Shown here one piece after another: positions 1 through 10,000 of a DNA stretch of 64,000 bases. The notes below the pieces were generated by a model. It did no database searches, was not told the origin of the DNA, and saw nothing but the letters and a program-made list of their open reading frames with translations. A program made the position numbers and the translations under genes. The stretch's first letter is position 1, and every line of letters starts with the position of its first letter. This stretch comes from JAIVJM01 sp963816985 (GTDB lineage Bacteria; Acidobacteriota; Blastocatellia; Pyrinomonadales; Pyrinomonadaceae), in NCBI GenBank assembly GCA_963816985.1, contig CAWFMF010000004.1, positions 4,960,001-5,024,000 of the forward strand. The letters are read 5' to 3'.

Positions 1-251
1 CTCTCGCCCACCGTGACGCGCGAGACGCCCTCGCCGACGGCCTCGATTGTGCCCGCCGCGTCGAGCCCCGGCGTGAACGGCACGGGCGGCCTGACGGCGT
101 GCGCGCCCGAACGGATGTATGTATCAACCGGGTTCACGCCCACGGCGCGGACGCGCACAAGGACTTGCCCCGCCCCCGGCTTTGGTTCTTCGACCTCTTC
201 GAGCCGCAGCGCTTCAGGCCCGCCGAACTCGTGTACTCGAATCGCTTTCAT
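1..251 (-). CDS. Quinone oxidoreductase / zinc-independent MDR, N-terminal part (cut by window edge)
   Basis: The minus strand from the ATG at 251 is open to the window edge and gives 83 residues starting MKAIRVHEFGGPEALRLEEV, followed by PKPGAGQVLVRVRAVGVNPV and PFTPGLDAAG. This is the GroES-like N-terminal domain of NADPH:quinone reductase-type medium-chain dehydrogenases (Qor family), which reduce quinones or enones with NAD(P)H in the cytoplasm. The Rossmann half lies outside the window. The gene starts 46 bp after the M28 peptidase stop on the same strand, so it is probably the last visible member of a three-gene run (acidic protein, M28 peptidase, Qor). Family is clear; the exact substrate is not. 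Confidence 0.85.
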   Translation of the reverse strand, partial: MKAIRVHEFGGPEALRLEEVEEPKPGAGQVLVRVRAVGVNPVDTYIRSGAHAVRPPVPFTPGLDAAGTIEAVGEGVSRVTVGE

Positions 252-297
252 CTTGGCTCTCCGCTGTGACCAATCTTGTAACGGAACCCCGCCGCCG

Positions 298-2694
298 TCA
301 ACGCGAACTCGCCAGACGGCTCGCGCCTTGCGCGTCGAGGCGGAAGACGCGCCGGACGATGGTCGTGTCGCTCGAACGCGAAGAGGGCGCGGGCATCATG
401 TACGGCGGTCGCGGCTGGAAGGCCGGGCCGGGCACGCCGGGCAGCTCGTATGAGATGTCTTCAAGGACGAGCCGGAGCGGTGAAGTGTCGCGGATTTCCA
501 GCCGCAGCTCGAAGCCTTCGGCGGGCGGCGCGGCGTAAGAGAGTCGCAGCCCTTGCGGCGCGTCAACGCTGCTTTCAATCAAGGGACGGTTGTTGACGAA
601 GGCGCGACGGACTTCCGTCTCCGGCTCGGTGAAGACGAGCATTGAAGGCGCGCGGCGCGCGGAGGTGAGCCGCAGGCGCAGAGAGCGCACGCCTTCGCCC
701 GCCGCGCGGTCTTCGAGGACTTCGACGCCTGGGGCAGGGAGCGAGACGGCGGGCGCGTCTCTTTGCCAGCCGTGCGGCCTCAGCCACGGGAAGACGTGCG
801 CGACGCTCTCGCGGCTCGCGCCCTCGCCGACGAACTGCGAAGTCCACTCGTCCGCGCGCGCGTCCATGCTCACCCAACGCGCGCGGCCCGCGTCCGCGTC
901 GAGCAGATAAAAGACGCTGTTGACCTTCTTCTGTTGCGCGTCGAAGCCGGAACCGTTGACGCCCGCGAGGACGAAGCCGACGCCCGCGACCGCCAACACG
1001 ACGGGCAGAAGCCAACGCCCTCTCGCCGTCAAAAGTGAAAGCAGTTGGGGGACGAAGAGGCCCGTCAGCAGCACCGTCAAGATCATGTAGAACCCCGCCA
1101 GCTCCATCCCCAACATCATGAAGAGCATGTAAACGAGCGGCGCGAAGAGGAGCACGGCGGGGACGGCAGAGAGCGCGAGGACGAGTTGGCTCGTCGGCGA
1201 GACGACGCGGCCTTCGCCTCTGAAGACGAGCAAGGCGAGGCCGGGCACGGCGCACAGCAGCGGCCACGCGTACAGGAAGCTTCCGAGCGGGAGCAGCGCC
1301 GTCGTCACGAGCAGAAGGAGCAGCCACCAACCAAGCGCGCCCGCCAGAAGGTCTGCCGCCCGCGCTCGCCGGAAGAGGAACGCGTACACGGCGACGGCCA
1401 CGGCGAGGGCCAGCAGCACGAGTCCAAGCTCGTAAGGCTGAAGGTTATAAGGCGTCCTCCACGGGAGCGATTCGTAGCCCCCGGTGATGAGCTTGCGCGC
1501 CGCGCGCCACGCGCCCGTCGTGACCGCCCACGCCGACACGGACGCGACGAGGACGGCGAGGAAGCCCCCGGCCATCCCTCTGAAGGTCAGAGTCCTGCGC
1601 TTCAGTCCGAAGAGCACGACCAACACGAAAAGCACGGCGGCGAGCGCGGCGAGCGGCACGGCCCAGACCTCGGAGTAGTGTATGAAGAACGTGCCGAGGA
1701 GGTTGAAGTAGACGGCGTCGCGCTCTCTGGTCTCGCGGAGGTCGAGAGCGCCGAAGCGTCGCGCGAGCGCGAGCGCGTAGGAGCCGTGATGTTGAAGGCT
1801 GCGCTCGTCCAACTCGTCCGCGTTGTCGAGCTGCGTGTGGTAATGCGTGAAGCGGTCGGCGTAGGCGAAGTTGAGACCCGCCGCGCCCGCATCCTTAAAG
1901 ACGGTCATGTCCGTGTCGTTCGGCAGACGCTTGTAGACGGCGTACATGAGCGAGTTCGCCACCACGCTCGGCGCGCTTTGCGCCAGCTCGCGGACAAGCA
2001 GGCCGTTGCCGTCGCTCGTCTCGAACATCATCGAGGGGCCGCCCGCGCCGCGCCCCTCGAAGTTGAGGACGAGGCCGACTTCCTTCATCCACGGGTGTTG
2101 CTCGGCGAAGGCGTGCGCGCCGATGAGTCCGAGTTCCTCGCCGTCGGTGATGAGTAAGACCAGATCGTTCTTGAGCGGCGGGCCGGTCTTCAGGGCGCGC
2201 AGCGTTTCGAGCAGAGCGGCCACGCCCGCCGCGTCGTCGGTCGCGCCCGGCCCCGTCGGCACGGAGTCGTAGTGCGCGGCGAGCATGAGCGCCTTGCTGT
2301 TCCCAGTCCCCGGTACGCGCGCGACGATGTTGTGTACCGTCCCCGCCGCCGCCGGAAATCCGTTGGCCCGCTGCTTCGGCACATACTCCGCCGTCTGGAC
2401 TTCGGCGTCGAGGCCGAGAGCGCGCAGTTCGTTGAGGAGGTAGGCGCGCACGCGCTCGTTCTCCGCCGTGCCGGTCGGGTGCGGCGCGCGCGCCATCTCG
2501 CGGACGTGGCGCATCGCGCGACCCGAAGAGAAAGAGTCGGGCGGCGCTGCTTCAGGCACGGCGCGGGGCGGGCGGACGAGGGAGATGCTGAAGTAGGCGA
2601 CGGCTGCGAGAAAGAGAAAAGCCGCCAGCGCGGCGGCTCTCGTCTTCGCGTCGGGGGCTTGAGTGTCGGGTCTCACTTTCAACTCCGGGCGCAT
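298..2694 (-). CDS. M28 family zinc aminopeptidase with C-terminal multi-pass membrane domain
   Basis: 798 residues. One N-terminal membrane segment (about 21-40) leads into an M28 peptidase domain (about 60-315) with the co-catalytic zinc set: HYDS at 141-144, DD at 153-154, EE at 186-187, the NFEG segment near 213 and a histidine in FTHYHTQ near 284-286. From about 345 several hydrophobic segments follow and then a soluble C-terminal beta-rich domain. The layout resembles the Fxna/endoplasmic-reticulum metallopeptidase 1-like branch of M28. The peptidase domain should lie outside the cytoplasmic membrane and trim peptides at the N-terminus. It sits between a small acidic protein and a Qor-type reductase on the same strand. 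Family assignment is strong; substrate is unknown. Confidence 0.88.
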   Translation of the reverse strand: MRPELKVRPDTQAPDAKTRAAALAAFLFLAAVAYFSISLVRPPRAVPEAAPPDSFSSGRAMRHVREMARAPHPTGTAENERVRAYLLNELRALGLDAEVQTAEYVPKQRANGFPAAAGTVHNIVARVPGTGNSKALMLAAHYDSVPTGPGATDDAAGVAALLETLRALKTGPPLKNDLVLLITDGEELGLIGAHAFAEQHPWMKEVGLVLNFEGRGAGGPSMMFETSDGNGLLVRELAQSAPSVVANSLMYAVYKRLPNDTDMTVFKDAGAAGLNFAYADRFTHYHTQLDNADELDERSLQHHGSYALALARRFGALDLRETRERDAVYFNLLGTFFIHYSEVWAVPLAALAAVLFVLVVLFGLKRRTLTFRGMAGGFLAVLVASVSAWAVTTGAWRAARKLITGGYESLPWRTPYNLQPYELGLVLLALAVAVAVYAFLFRRARAADLLAGALGWWLLLLLVTTALLPLGSFLYAWPLLCAVPGLALLVFRGEGRVVSPTSQLVLALSAVPAVLLFAPLVYMLFMMLGMELAGFYMILTVLLTGLFVPQLLSLLTARGRWLLPVVLAVAGVGFVLAGVNGSGFDAQQKKVNSVFYLLDADAGRARWVSMDARADEWTSQFVGEGASRESVAHVFPWLRPHGWQRDAPAVSLPAPGVEVLEDRAAGEGVRSLRLRLTSARRAPSMLVFTEPETEVRRAFVNNRPLIESSVDAPQGLRLSYAAPPAEGFELRLEIRDTSPLRLVLEDISYELPGVPGPAFQPRPPYMMPAPSSRSSDTTIVRRVFRLDAQGASRLASSR

Positions 2695-2724
2695 TCGGGA
2701 AAAGTTGTTGGAGCGTTTGAAGGG

Positions 2725-3063
2725 TCAGCCGAAGAGGGGCTCGCCGTCGTAGACGACCGTCCAGCCGTTCTTGAGGCTCTTGGCGAGGCTGCGGCGGAAC
2801 CACTTGGCGGCCTCGGCCTCGTCGTCGTAACGCTGCGCGGTCGGGAGCGACTCGCGCGGGTCGAAGCGGACTATCTGCCCGCCGGACTCGGTGGTCTTTA
2901 AGGTCAGGAGGGCGAGCATGCCGTTCTTCGAGAGCACGGCGGTCTGGATGTCGAGGGTCTCTTCCACGTCGTCGTCGTCGTCGTCGGCCTCGAAGAATTC
3001 GGCCTCTTCGGTCTCGGTCTCGTCGTCAATAAACTCGTCGAAATGGTCGTTGAAGTCGGTCAT
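2725..3063 (-). CDS. Small acidic protein of unknown function
   Basis: 112 residues. The first 37 residues are extremely acidic (runs of D/E, including six consecutive aspartates), followed by a short mixed alpha/beta part containing MLALLTLKT, a WFRRSLAKSLKNGW segment and a C-terminal VVYDGEPLFG. I do not recognise the family. The codon usage fits the neighbours and the gene has its own spacing of 30 bp to the downstream M28 gene, so it is likely real. It is transcribed divergently from glpK, with about 110 bp of shared upstream DNA. Confidence 0.7.
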   Translation of the reverse strand: MTDFNDHFDEFIDDETETEEAEFFEADDDDDDVEETLDIQTAVLSKNGMLALLTLKTTESGGQIVRFDPRESLPTAQRYDDEAEAAKWFRRSLAKSLKNGWTVVYDGEPLFG

Positions 3064-3198
3064 CTTTTTAGTCTCTCTGGGTTACTCGTTTGTCGTGTCT
3101 TGCTTCAAGGACGGTGTGCGGAATGGTTCGCGGTTCTCAAAGCGTGTGGACTTTATATTACACTGGCGCGGATGGCAAACAAAGGAGCGTCGGGGCGG

Positions 3199-4710
<1,512 letters not shown>

Positions 4711-4741
4711 CAACCACATACCATGTAGCAGCGGAGTGACC

Positions 4742-4960
4742 GTCCCCGCAGGGGACGAAGGCAATAGCCGGGGGCAAGCAGACGAAAGTCTGCGCCGCCC
4801 CCGGTCATGCGTAAATGAAAGCATTCCGACCCTGAAGGGGTCGCGCCTCAACGTTGAGGCGCGACCCCTTCAGGGTCGGAATGCTTTTGCTGCTCGTTCC
4901 GGGGGCGGCGTGCTTCGCACTTGCCCCCGGCTATTATCTCGCGCCCTTACAGGGCGCTGA
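4742..4960. repeat. Nested four-arm palindromic element, type A (copy 1)
   Basis: Between glpK and cmoM. Outer arms are small palindromes (CCCCGCAGGGG and CCCTTACAGGG). The next pair is GCCGGGGGCA / TGCCCCCGGC. The centre, 4818-4887, is a perfect 70-bp palindrome around AACGTT containing CCGACCCTGAAGGGGTCGCG. Related copies lie at 16076-16315 and 45240-45542. No transposase is nearby. It sits between convergent genes and could also act as a bidirectional terminator, although there is no T-tract. Confidence 0.9.
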
Positions 4961-4982
4961 CAACGAGTTAGGTCTGAGCCCT

Positions 4983-5867
4983 CTATCTCCGCCGCGCGAT
5001 GAGTTGCGCGTAGCGGGCGACCGCCGAGAAGTCTGTGCGCGCGCCGAGGGTGTGCTCGAAGTCGAGGAGGCGTTGGTAGTCGTCTTCCGTTTGTGAGAGC
5101 GAGGCGGGCAGGTAGTCGGCGACGACGCGGACGCCGCGCACGGCGAGGACTTCGAGCCCTGAGTCGAAGGCTAAGGCGCGCATGGAGTCATGGTCGAAGA
5201 GCTTCGCGGGGCCGCCGTAGAGCGATTCTTTGACGGCGGAGGCGGTCAGGGCGTGGCGCGCGGCGTCGAGGTCCTGGGCCTTGATGGCGGCTCGCATCGT
5301 CTCGCCCGCACGGTTGCGCGCGAGCAGGGAGATTAAGCCGCCCCGGCGCGCGGCGTTGGCGACCGCGCGGATGACCGCCGAAGGGTCTTCGACGTATTCG
5401 AGGACGTTGTGGCAGGCGACGAGGTCGAACGTGCCCGGCTCGAATCTTTCACTGAGGCGGACGGCGTCGCCTTCATGAAGGCTCACGTGGCTCGAATGTC
5501 CCGCCCGCCTCGCCGCCACGGACGCGAGCGCGAGCATCGCCGCCGAAGAGTCGAGTACGTCCACGCGCCAGCCTTCACTGGCGAGGCGGAGGCCGAGCGC
5601 GCCCGTCCCGCCGCCGACATCGAGCGCGCGCCGCTCGGCAGTCCCGCCTGAGTCTGTTGAAGGAAAGTTTTGCCGGATGAACTCAAGGAGGTTGAGCCAC
5701 GCGAGGTCGAGGCGGAGGCGGCCTTCGGTCGTCTGAAGATAATCGGCGTAGCGCGACGCGCCGGACTCGAAACGCTCGTCCGACGTGAAGTCGTCAGCCT
5801 TCGCCTCGTCCGCGCCCGTTGCGGCGTCTCGCGCCGAACGTTCTTCCTGACGTGATGACTCGTTCAT
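4983..5867 (-). CDS. cmoM: CmoM-like tRNA wobble-uridine carboxymethyltransferase (class I SAM methyltransferase)
   Basis: 294 residues with a Rossmann SAM-binding loop LDVGGGTGALGLRLA (GGGTG at about 85-89), an acidic motif II and the post-motif CHNVLEYVEDPSAV. The C-terminal third (AKLFDHDSM, VRGVRVVADYL, a YQRLLDFEHTLG segment and a final ARYAQLIARR) matches the layout I know from E. coli CmoM (formerly SmtA), which methylates cmo5U34 of tRNA to mcmo5U34. The N-terminal 35 residues are polar and probably disordered. Its ATG overlaps the selD stop codon (ATGA at 5864-5867), so the two are translationally coupled. Assignment to CmoM rather than a generic methyltransferase is from remembered sequence features and is moderately sure. 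Confidence 0.72.
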   Translation of the reverse strand: MNESSRQEERSARDAATGADEAKADDFTSDERFESGASRYADYLQTTEGRLRLDLAWLNLLEFIRQNFPSTDSGGTAERRALDVGGGTGALGLRLASEGWRVDVLDSSAAMLALASVAARRAGHSSHVSLHEGDAVRLSERFEPGTFDLVACHNVLEYVEDPSAVIRAVANAARRGGLISLLARNRAGETMRAAIKAQDLDAARHALTASAVKESLYGGPAKLFDHDSMRALAFDSGLEVLAVRGVRVVADYLPASLSQTEDDYQRLLDFEHTLGARTDFSAVARYAQLIARRR

Positions 5868-6892
5868 TTGACGGAGAGAAGATGAGAGCCGCGCTCGCGG
5901 ACTCGCCCGATGCGTGCGGCGTCGGTGTAGGTCTCGCGCAGTCGTGCGAGGAGCGCGTCGGCTCGTTCTTCGGCGATCGAGATGAGCAGGCCGCCCGCCG
6001 TCTGCGGGTCGAAGAGGAGGCTCAGGAGTTCTTTGCTCACGGCTTCGTCAACCGTCACGTCGTCGCCGACGTAGAGGCGGTTCGTCTTGTCGCCGCTCGT
6101 CAGGAGTCCCCGGCCCGCGAGTTCCAAAGCGCCTCGGATGAGGGGCACGCGCGCCGCCTCGATTTCGAGCGTGACGCCGCTGGCGCGCGCCACCTCCCAC
6201 GCGTGGCCGAGGAGCGCGAAGCCGGTCACGTCCGTCGCCGCGTGTGCTTCGGCCTCGACCATCAGACGCGCCGCCTCGCGTCCGGGCAGAAGCATCGTCG
6301 CGAGCGAGGCGCGCGCGACCGTCTCATCAGCCTTCTCGAACTTGATGCCGGTCGAGACGACGCCCGTGCCGACAGGCTTCGTCAAGATGAGCGCGTCGCC
6401 GGGTCGCGCGTTGCGGTTGGTGATGACGCGGCGGGGGTCAATCGTGCCCGTGACGGCGTAGCCGAACATGATCTGCGGGTTGTCAACGCTGTGGCCGCCC
6501 GCGAGCGCGACGCCGTTCTCGGTGAGGACTTGGAGGCCGCCGCGCATGATCTCGCCGAGGATGGAGAACTCGACGCCCTTCTTGGGGAAGCAGGTGACGG
6601 CCAGAGCCGTGACGGGCGTGCCGCCCATCGCCCACACGTCGTTGATGGAGTTGAGGGCGGCGATGCGTCCGTAGTCGAAGGGGTCGTCCACAATCGGCGT
6701 GAAGAAGTCCACGGTCTGGACGAGCGCGAGGTCGTCCGAGAGACGGAAAATCCCCGCGTCGTCGGCGGTCTCAATGCCGACAATCAGATTCGGGTTCGCA
6801 GGGATGTCCAGCCCGCCCAGAACCTGGGCGAGTACGCTCGGCGCGAGCTTAGCCGCTCAACCGGCGCACGAGACCATCTCAGTGAGACGCAT
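5864..6892 (-). CDS. selD: Selenide, water dikinase (selenophosphate synthetase), selenocysteine-containing
   Basis: Makes selenophosphate from selenide and ATP, the selenium donor for Sec-tRNA and for 2-selenouridine in tRNA. Read from the ATG at 6892 the protein starts MRLTEMVSCAG, then an in-frame TGA (6857-6859), then AAKLAPSVLAQVLGG. SelD has its catalytic Cys/Sec at exactly this place (GGUAAK or GCGCK type), with the essential Lys three residues later. With the UGA read as Sec the protein is 342 residues, the usual SelD length; without it the frame would start only at Met61 and lose the active site. Downstream are TADDAGIF, the VDFFTPIVDDP segment, LAGGHSVDNPQ and LLFDPQTAGGLL. The gene overlaps cmoM by the ATGA motif. 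Confidence 0.95.
6814..6830 (-). promoter_or_regulatory. SECIS-like hairpin downstream of the selD UGA
   Basis: In the mRNA, CGCCCAG and CTGGGCG pair perfectly (7 bp) around a GUU loop, starting 26 nt after the UGA with the loop about 33 nt after it. The apical sequence AGGUUCU resembles the AGGUCU loop of the E. coli fdhF SECIS. Position and loop fit bacterial SelB-binding elements. Confidence 0.7.
6857..6859 (-). other. In-frame UGA read as selenocysteine in selD (codon 12)
   Basis: The codon series TCG TGC GCC GGT TGA GCG GCT AAG encodes S-C-A-G-U-A-A-K, the SelD active-site pattern. The frame is unbroken on both sides from 6892 to 5864. Implies the host has selA, selB and selC; none of them is in this window. 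Confidence 0.93.
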
Positions 6893-6911
6893 CGCAACCC
6901 CCTTTCGGAAA

Positions 6912-7010
6912 ACTCAGAAGTCAGAACGATGAACGATGAACGACGAACCAAAAGCCTTTTGTCTTTCAGTTCATCGTTCAGCGTTCTGCGTTCATCGTTT
7001 CCTTCATCGT
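6912..7010. repeat. Heptamer-type inverted repeat between selD and the alpha-2-macroglobulin gene
   Basis: Left arm 6912-6949 contains CAGAAGTCAGAAC then ATGAACG-type heptamers. The right arm 6967-7010 contains the complementary TTCATCG heptamers in degenerate tandem. The TGA stop codon of the alpha-2-macroglobulin gene (7004-7006) lies inside the right arm. The same heptamers recur at 29775-29866. Confidence 0.85.
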
Positions 7011-10000
7011 ATCACGAACCTCGACGGGGGAACGACGGTGCGGGCTTCGGGGTTGTAGTAGTCGTAGAGCTGCGAGGGCGCGTTGAGGGCGTTGAGGCCG
7101 TAGCGGGGGCGGAACTTAAAGTCGAACTTCGTGCCGCCGCCCTGCGGCCAGAGGTAGACGACGAGGCGGTCGGGGAGCACGTCGTAGCTGCTGATGCTCC
7201 AGCCGGACTCCTGCATCGTGCGTTCGAGAGAGGCGCGGTCAACGTCCGCGCCGGGCGGCAGGCCCACTTCCGCGAGCAGCATCCCGTAGCCGCCGAAGCC
7301 GATGCGCTCGGCCTCGACGCGGCAGGTAATCTCCTGCCCGACCTCCGCGCTCGCGCGGTCGAAGCTGACGCTGAGGCGGAGCGCGCTCGCGGCTTTCCGC
7401 TTCGTCGTGCCGTCGCTCGTCTTCGCTTCATTGTCTGAAGCCTTCGCCCAGGGAACGTAGTAGGTGGCGACGGCCTGTGCCTGCGCCTGCGCGGCGTGAC
7501 CGGCGCGGCGTATCTCGACGCGGTTGTCGCCGGGCGCGACGAACGGCGAGAGGTCAAAGAAGAGCGGCGCGCTCAACTGCCCGGCGGGCGGGAGAGCGAC
7601 TTGGCCCGCGCTGCGACCGTTGACGACAATCTCGGCGGCGCTCGTCGCCGTGCTCTGACTGTTGCCGCCGCCGTTCGCTTCCCTTTCGTCGGCGACGAGG
7701 CTGAGGAGCGTGTCGAGGACGTTGACGGTCGCCTGCGTCGAGTACCAGACGCCGTAGCGATCCTTCTTGTTGATGAGGAAGAGGAGACCGCGGTTGACGA
7801 GTGGGCCCGTGTCTCGCGTCTGCTGCTGAATTGTTGGTTGAGGCGTTGATGAAGGCGTCGCCTTCTCGCCCCGGTCGTAGCGGGCGAGGGACTGGACGGC
7901 GAGGGCGGTGGTCTCGACGCGGCCCGCGAGTCCCCAGCCGTAGAAGGGCGTGTTGGTTTCGAGCGCCCAGTAGCTCTCCGCGCCTTCATCTTTGGCGAGC
8001 GCACGGAGTTTTTCGACGGCCCGTTTTGCGCCCGCGCGCTCGCCCGCGTCGAGCCACGCGAGCGCGTAGGAAGCGATGAGGTACGGCTCGTCCACCTCTT
8101 CGACGCGCGCCGAAAGATAACGGAGGGCGCGCGCGAGCGGCGTTAAGGTTTCGCCCGACGGCTTCGACGCGCCGTTCGGCGTCGAGGGCTTTGTCGCGGC
8201 GGTGGGCTGTTCGGTCGTGAAAGCGTTCTTGCCCGTGCGCGCCATGACGCGCGTGATGTAGGCGGTCGTCAAGGCCGTGCGGCGCGAGTCTTCTTTGTCG
8301 CCCCAAGTCTTCGCGGGCCAACTCCCGTCGGCGCGTTGTTGACGGGCGAGCCATTCGAGAGTTTCTCTCACGACTGCTTCATCAACTTCGATGACGCGAC
8401 CCGCGTCGGTGAGGAAGCGCAGCGCGTAGGCGGTCAGGGCGAGGTCGGGCTCGCCGCGTCCCCAGTAGGAGAAGCCGCCGCCGGGGGCGCGGTAGTTGAG
8501 CAGGCGCTCGTAGCCCTCCTGCGCGTAGCGTCGCGCGAGCTTAACGACCTGCTGGTGGTTGCCGCCTGCGCCCGCGTGCGCCTCTGCGTGGTTGAGCACG
8601 AGGACGCTCGGATAGGCCGAAGAGATGGTCTGCTCGCCGCAGCCGTAGGGGCGGCGCATGATGCCTTCGACGCCCTCGAAGACGTGCGCGGCGAGGTTCG
8701 GGTAAATCTTCAGCTCGGCGCGCAGAGAGCCCGCGACGAGTTCGGCGGGGACGTTTACTTCGAGCGCGCCCGCGCCGCCGAAGACCGCCGCCGATGTCTG
8801 CGAACGCTCCTCGCCGTCGGGGTGGACGGTGACGGGTTTCTCAATCGCGTCGCTCGCGTCCGTGCCGTAGGCGGTGATGCGCTGCTTGCCGTCGTTGACG
8901 GAGGCGACGGCGCGGAAGTCGAAGGTCGGGCGGGCGGCGTCGCCCGAAGGCACTTCGGCGCGGCGGCGCGCGGGGCCTGTGAGCGCGAACCACGTTTCGG
9001 GCTTCATCTCCACGTCAACGCCCTGCGCGCGTTCGAGGTAGTTGCGCAGCACGACGGGGAGAGAGATTTCGTCGCCCTCGGTGAGAATGCGCGGCGGGTC
9101 GTGCTCGGCGAAGAAGGGCTGGAAGGCTTTGAACTCCTGCTCGAAGGTTCCGAGCTGCCCGTCCTCGGTCGAGGCGATGACCGACATCTTCCACGTCGTG
9201 ATGTTGTCGGCGAGCTTGAAATTGAGCTGCGCGCGTCCGGCGGCGTCGGTCGTCAGCTCCGGGTTCCAGACCAGCGTTTCGGGGAAGAACTCGCGCAGGC
9301 GCGGCGTCGAGACTTGCGGCCCCACCAGCATTACGCCCCGGTTGACGGTCTTTGAGATTTGTGACGACGTGGTGTTAATCATGCTGGAAGTGTCGGCAGC
9401 CGTCACACTGACGGTCTCCGTCACCCCGCCGGGACTGAGGCTCACGTCGGCGCGCGTGAGGTTCGACGACTGGACGCGGGCATCCGAGATGGTCACCTGC
9501 ATGAAGCCCGGCGCGTTGAAGCGCAGCGTGTAGACGCCCGAAGGCAGATTGCGCAGGAGATACTGGCCTTCGTCGTCGGTCGCCGCCGTGTATTCGAGCG
9601 AGGTGTATTTGTGCGTGGCCGTGACGGTCGCGTTGGCGATGACCGCGCCGGTGGGGTCTTTGACCGTGCCGGTGATTGCGCCCGTCGCGCCGGAGAAGGT
9701 GGTCACGGGCCGCACGGCGAGAGCCGCGATGTCGCCCGACGCCTGCTCGCTGGAGATGCTCGTGAAGTAGCCGACGGTGAAGTCGTCCGCCGTCCCCTGC
9801 TTCCCGTCCTCGCCACTGCTGCGCAGCTCGACGCGCCAGAAGGTTCGGCTGACGGGCTCGACGCTCGTGCGCGGCGTCGAACGCCCCGCCGCATCCACCT
9901 TCAAGCGGTCGGCGTAGCGCTTGTCGCTCGCGAAGACGGCATAGACGGCGCGGCCCCAGCCGTCGCGCAGCTCTTCCAAAGTGACGCCGCGACGGCGCAG

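Noticed and set aside
1045..2157. 370-residue plus-strand frame opposite the M28 peptidase
   Set aside because: Highly charged, repetitive composition typical of the antisense of a GC-rich gene; the other strand has clear catalytic motifs.
4742..4960. CRISPR-like array in the palindromic element
   Set aside because: No regular spacers or equal-length repeats; it is a nested palindrome.
5819..7438. 539-residue plus-strand frame over selD
   Set aside because: Arg/Ala/Glu-rich antisense shadow that passes through selD and a repeat.
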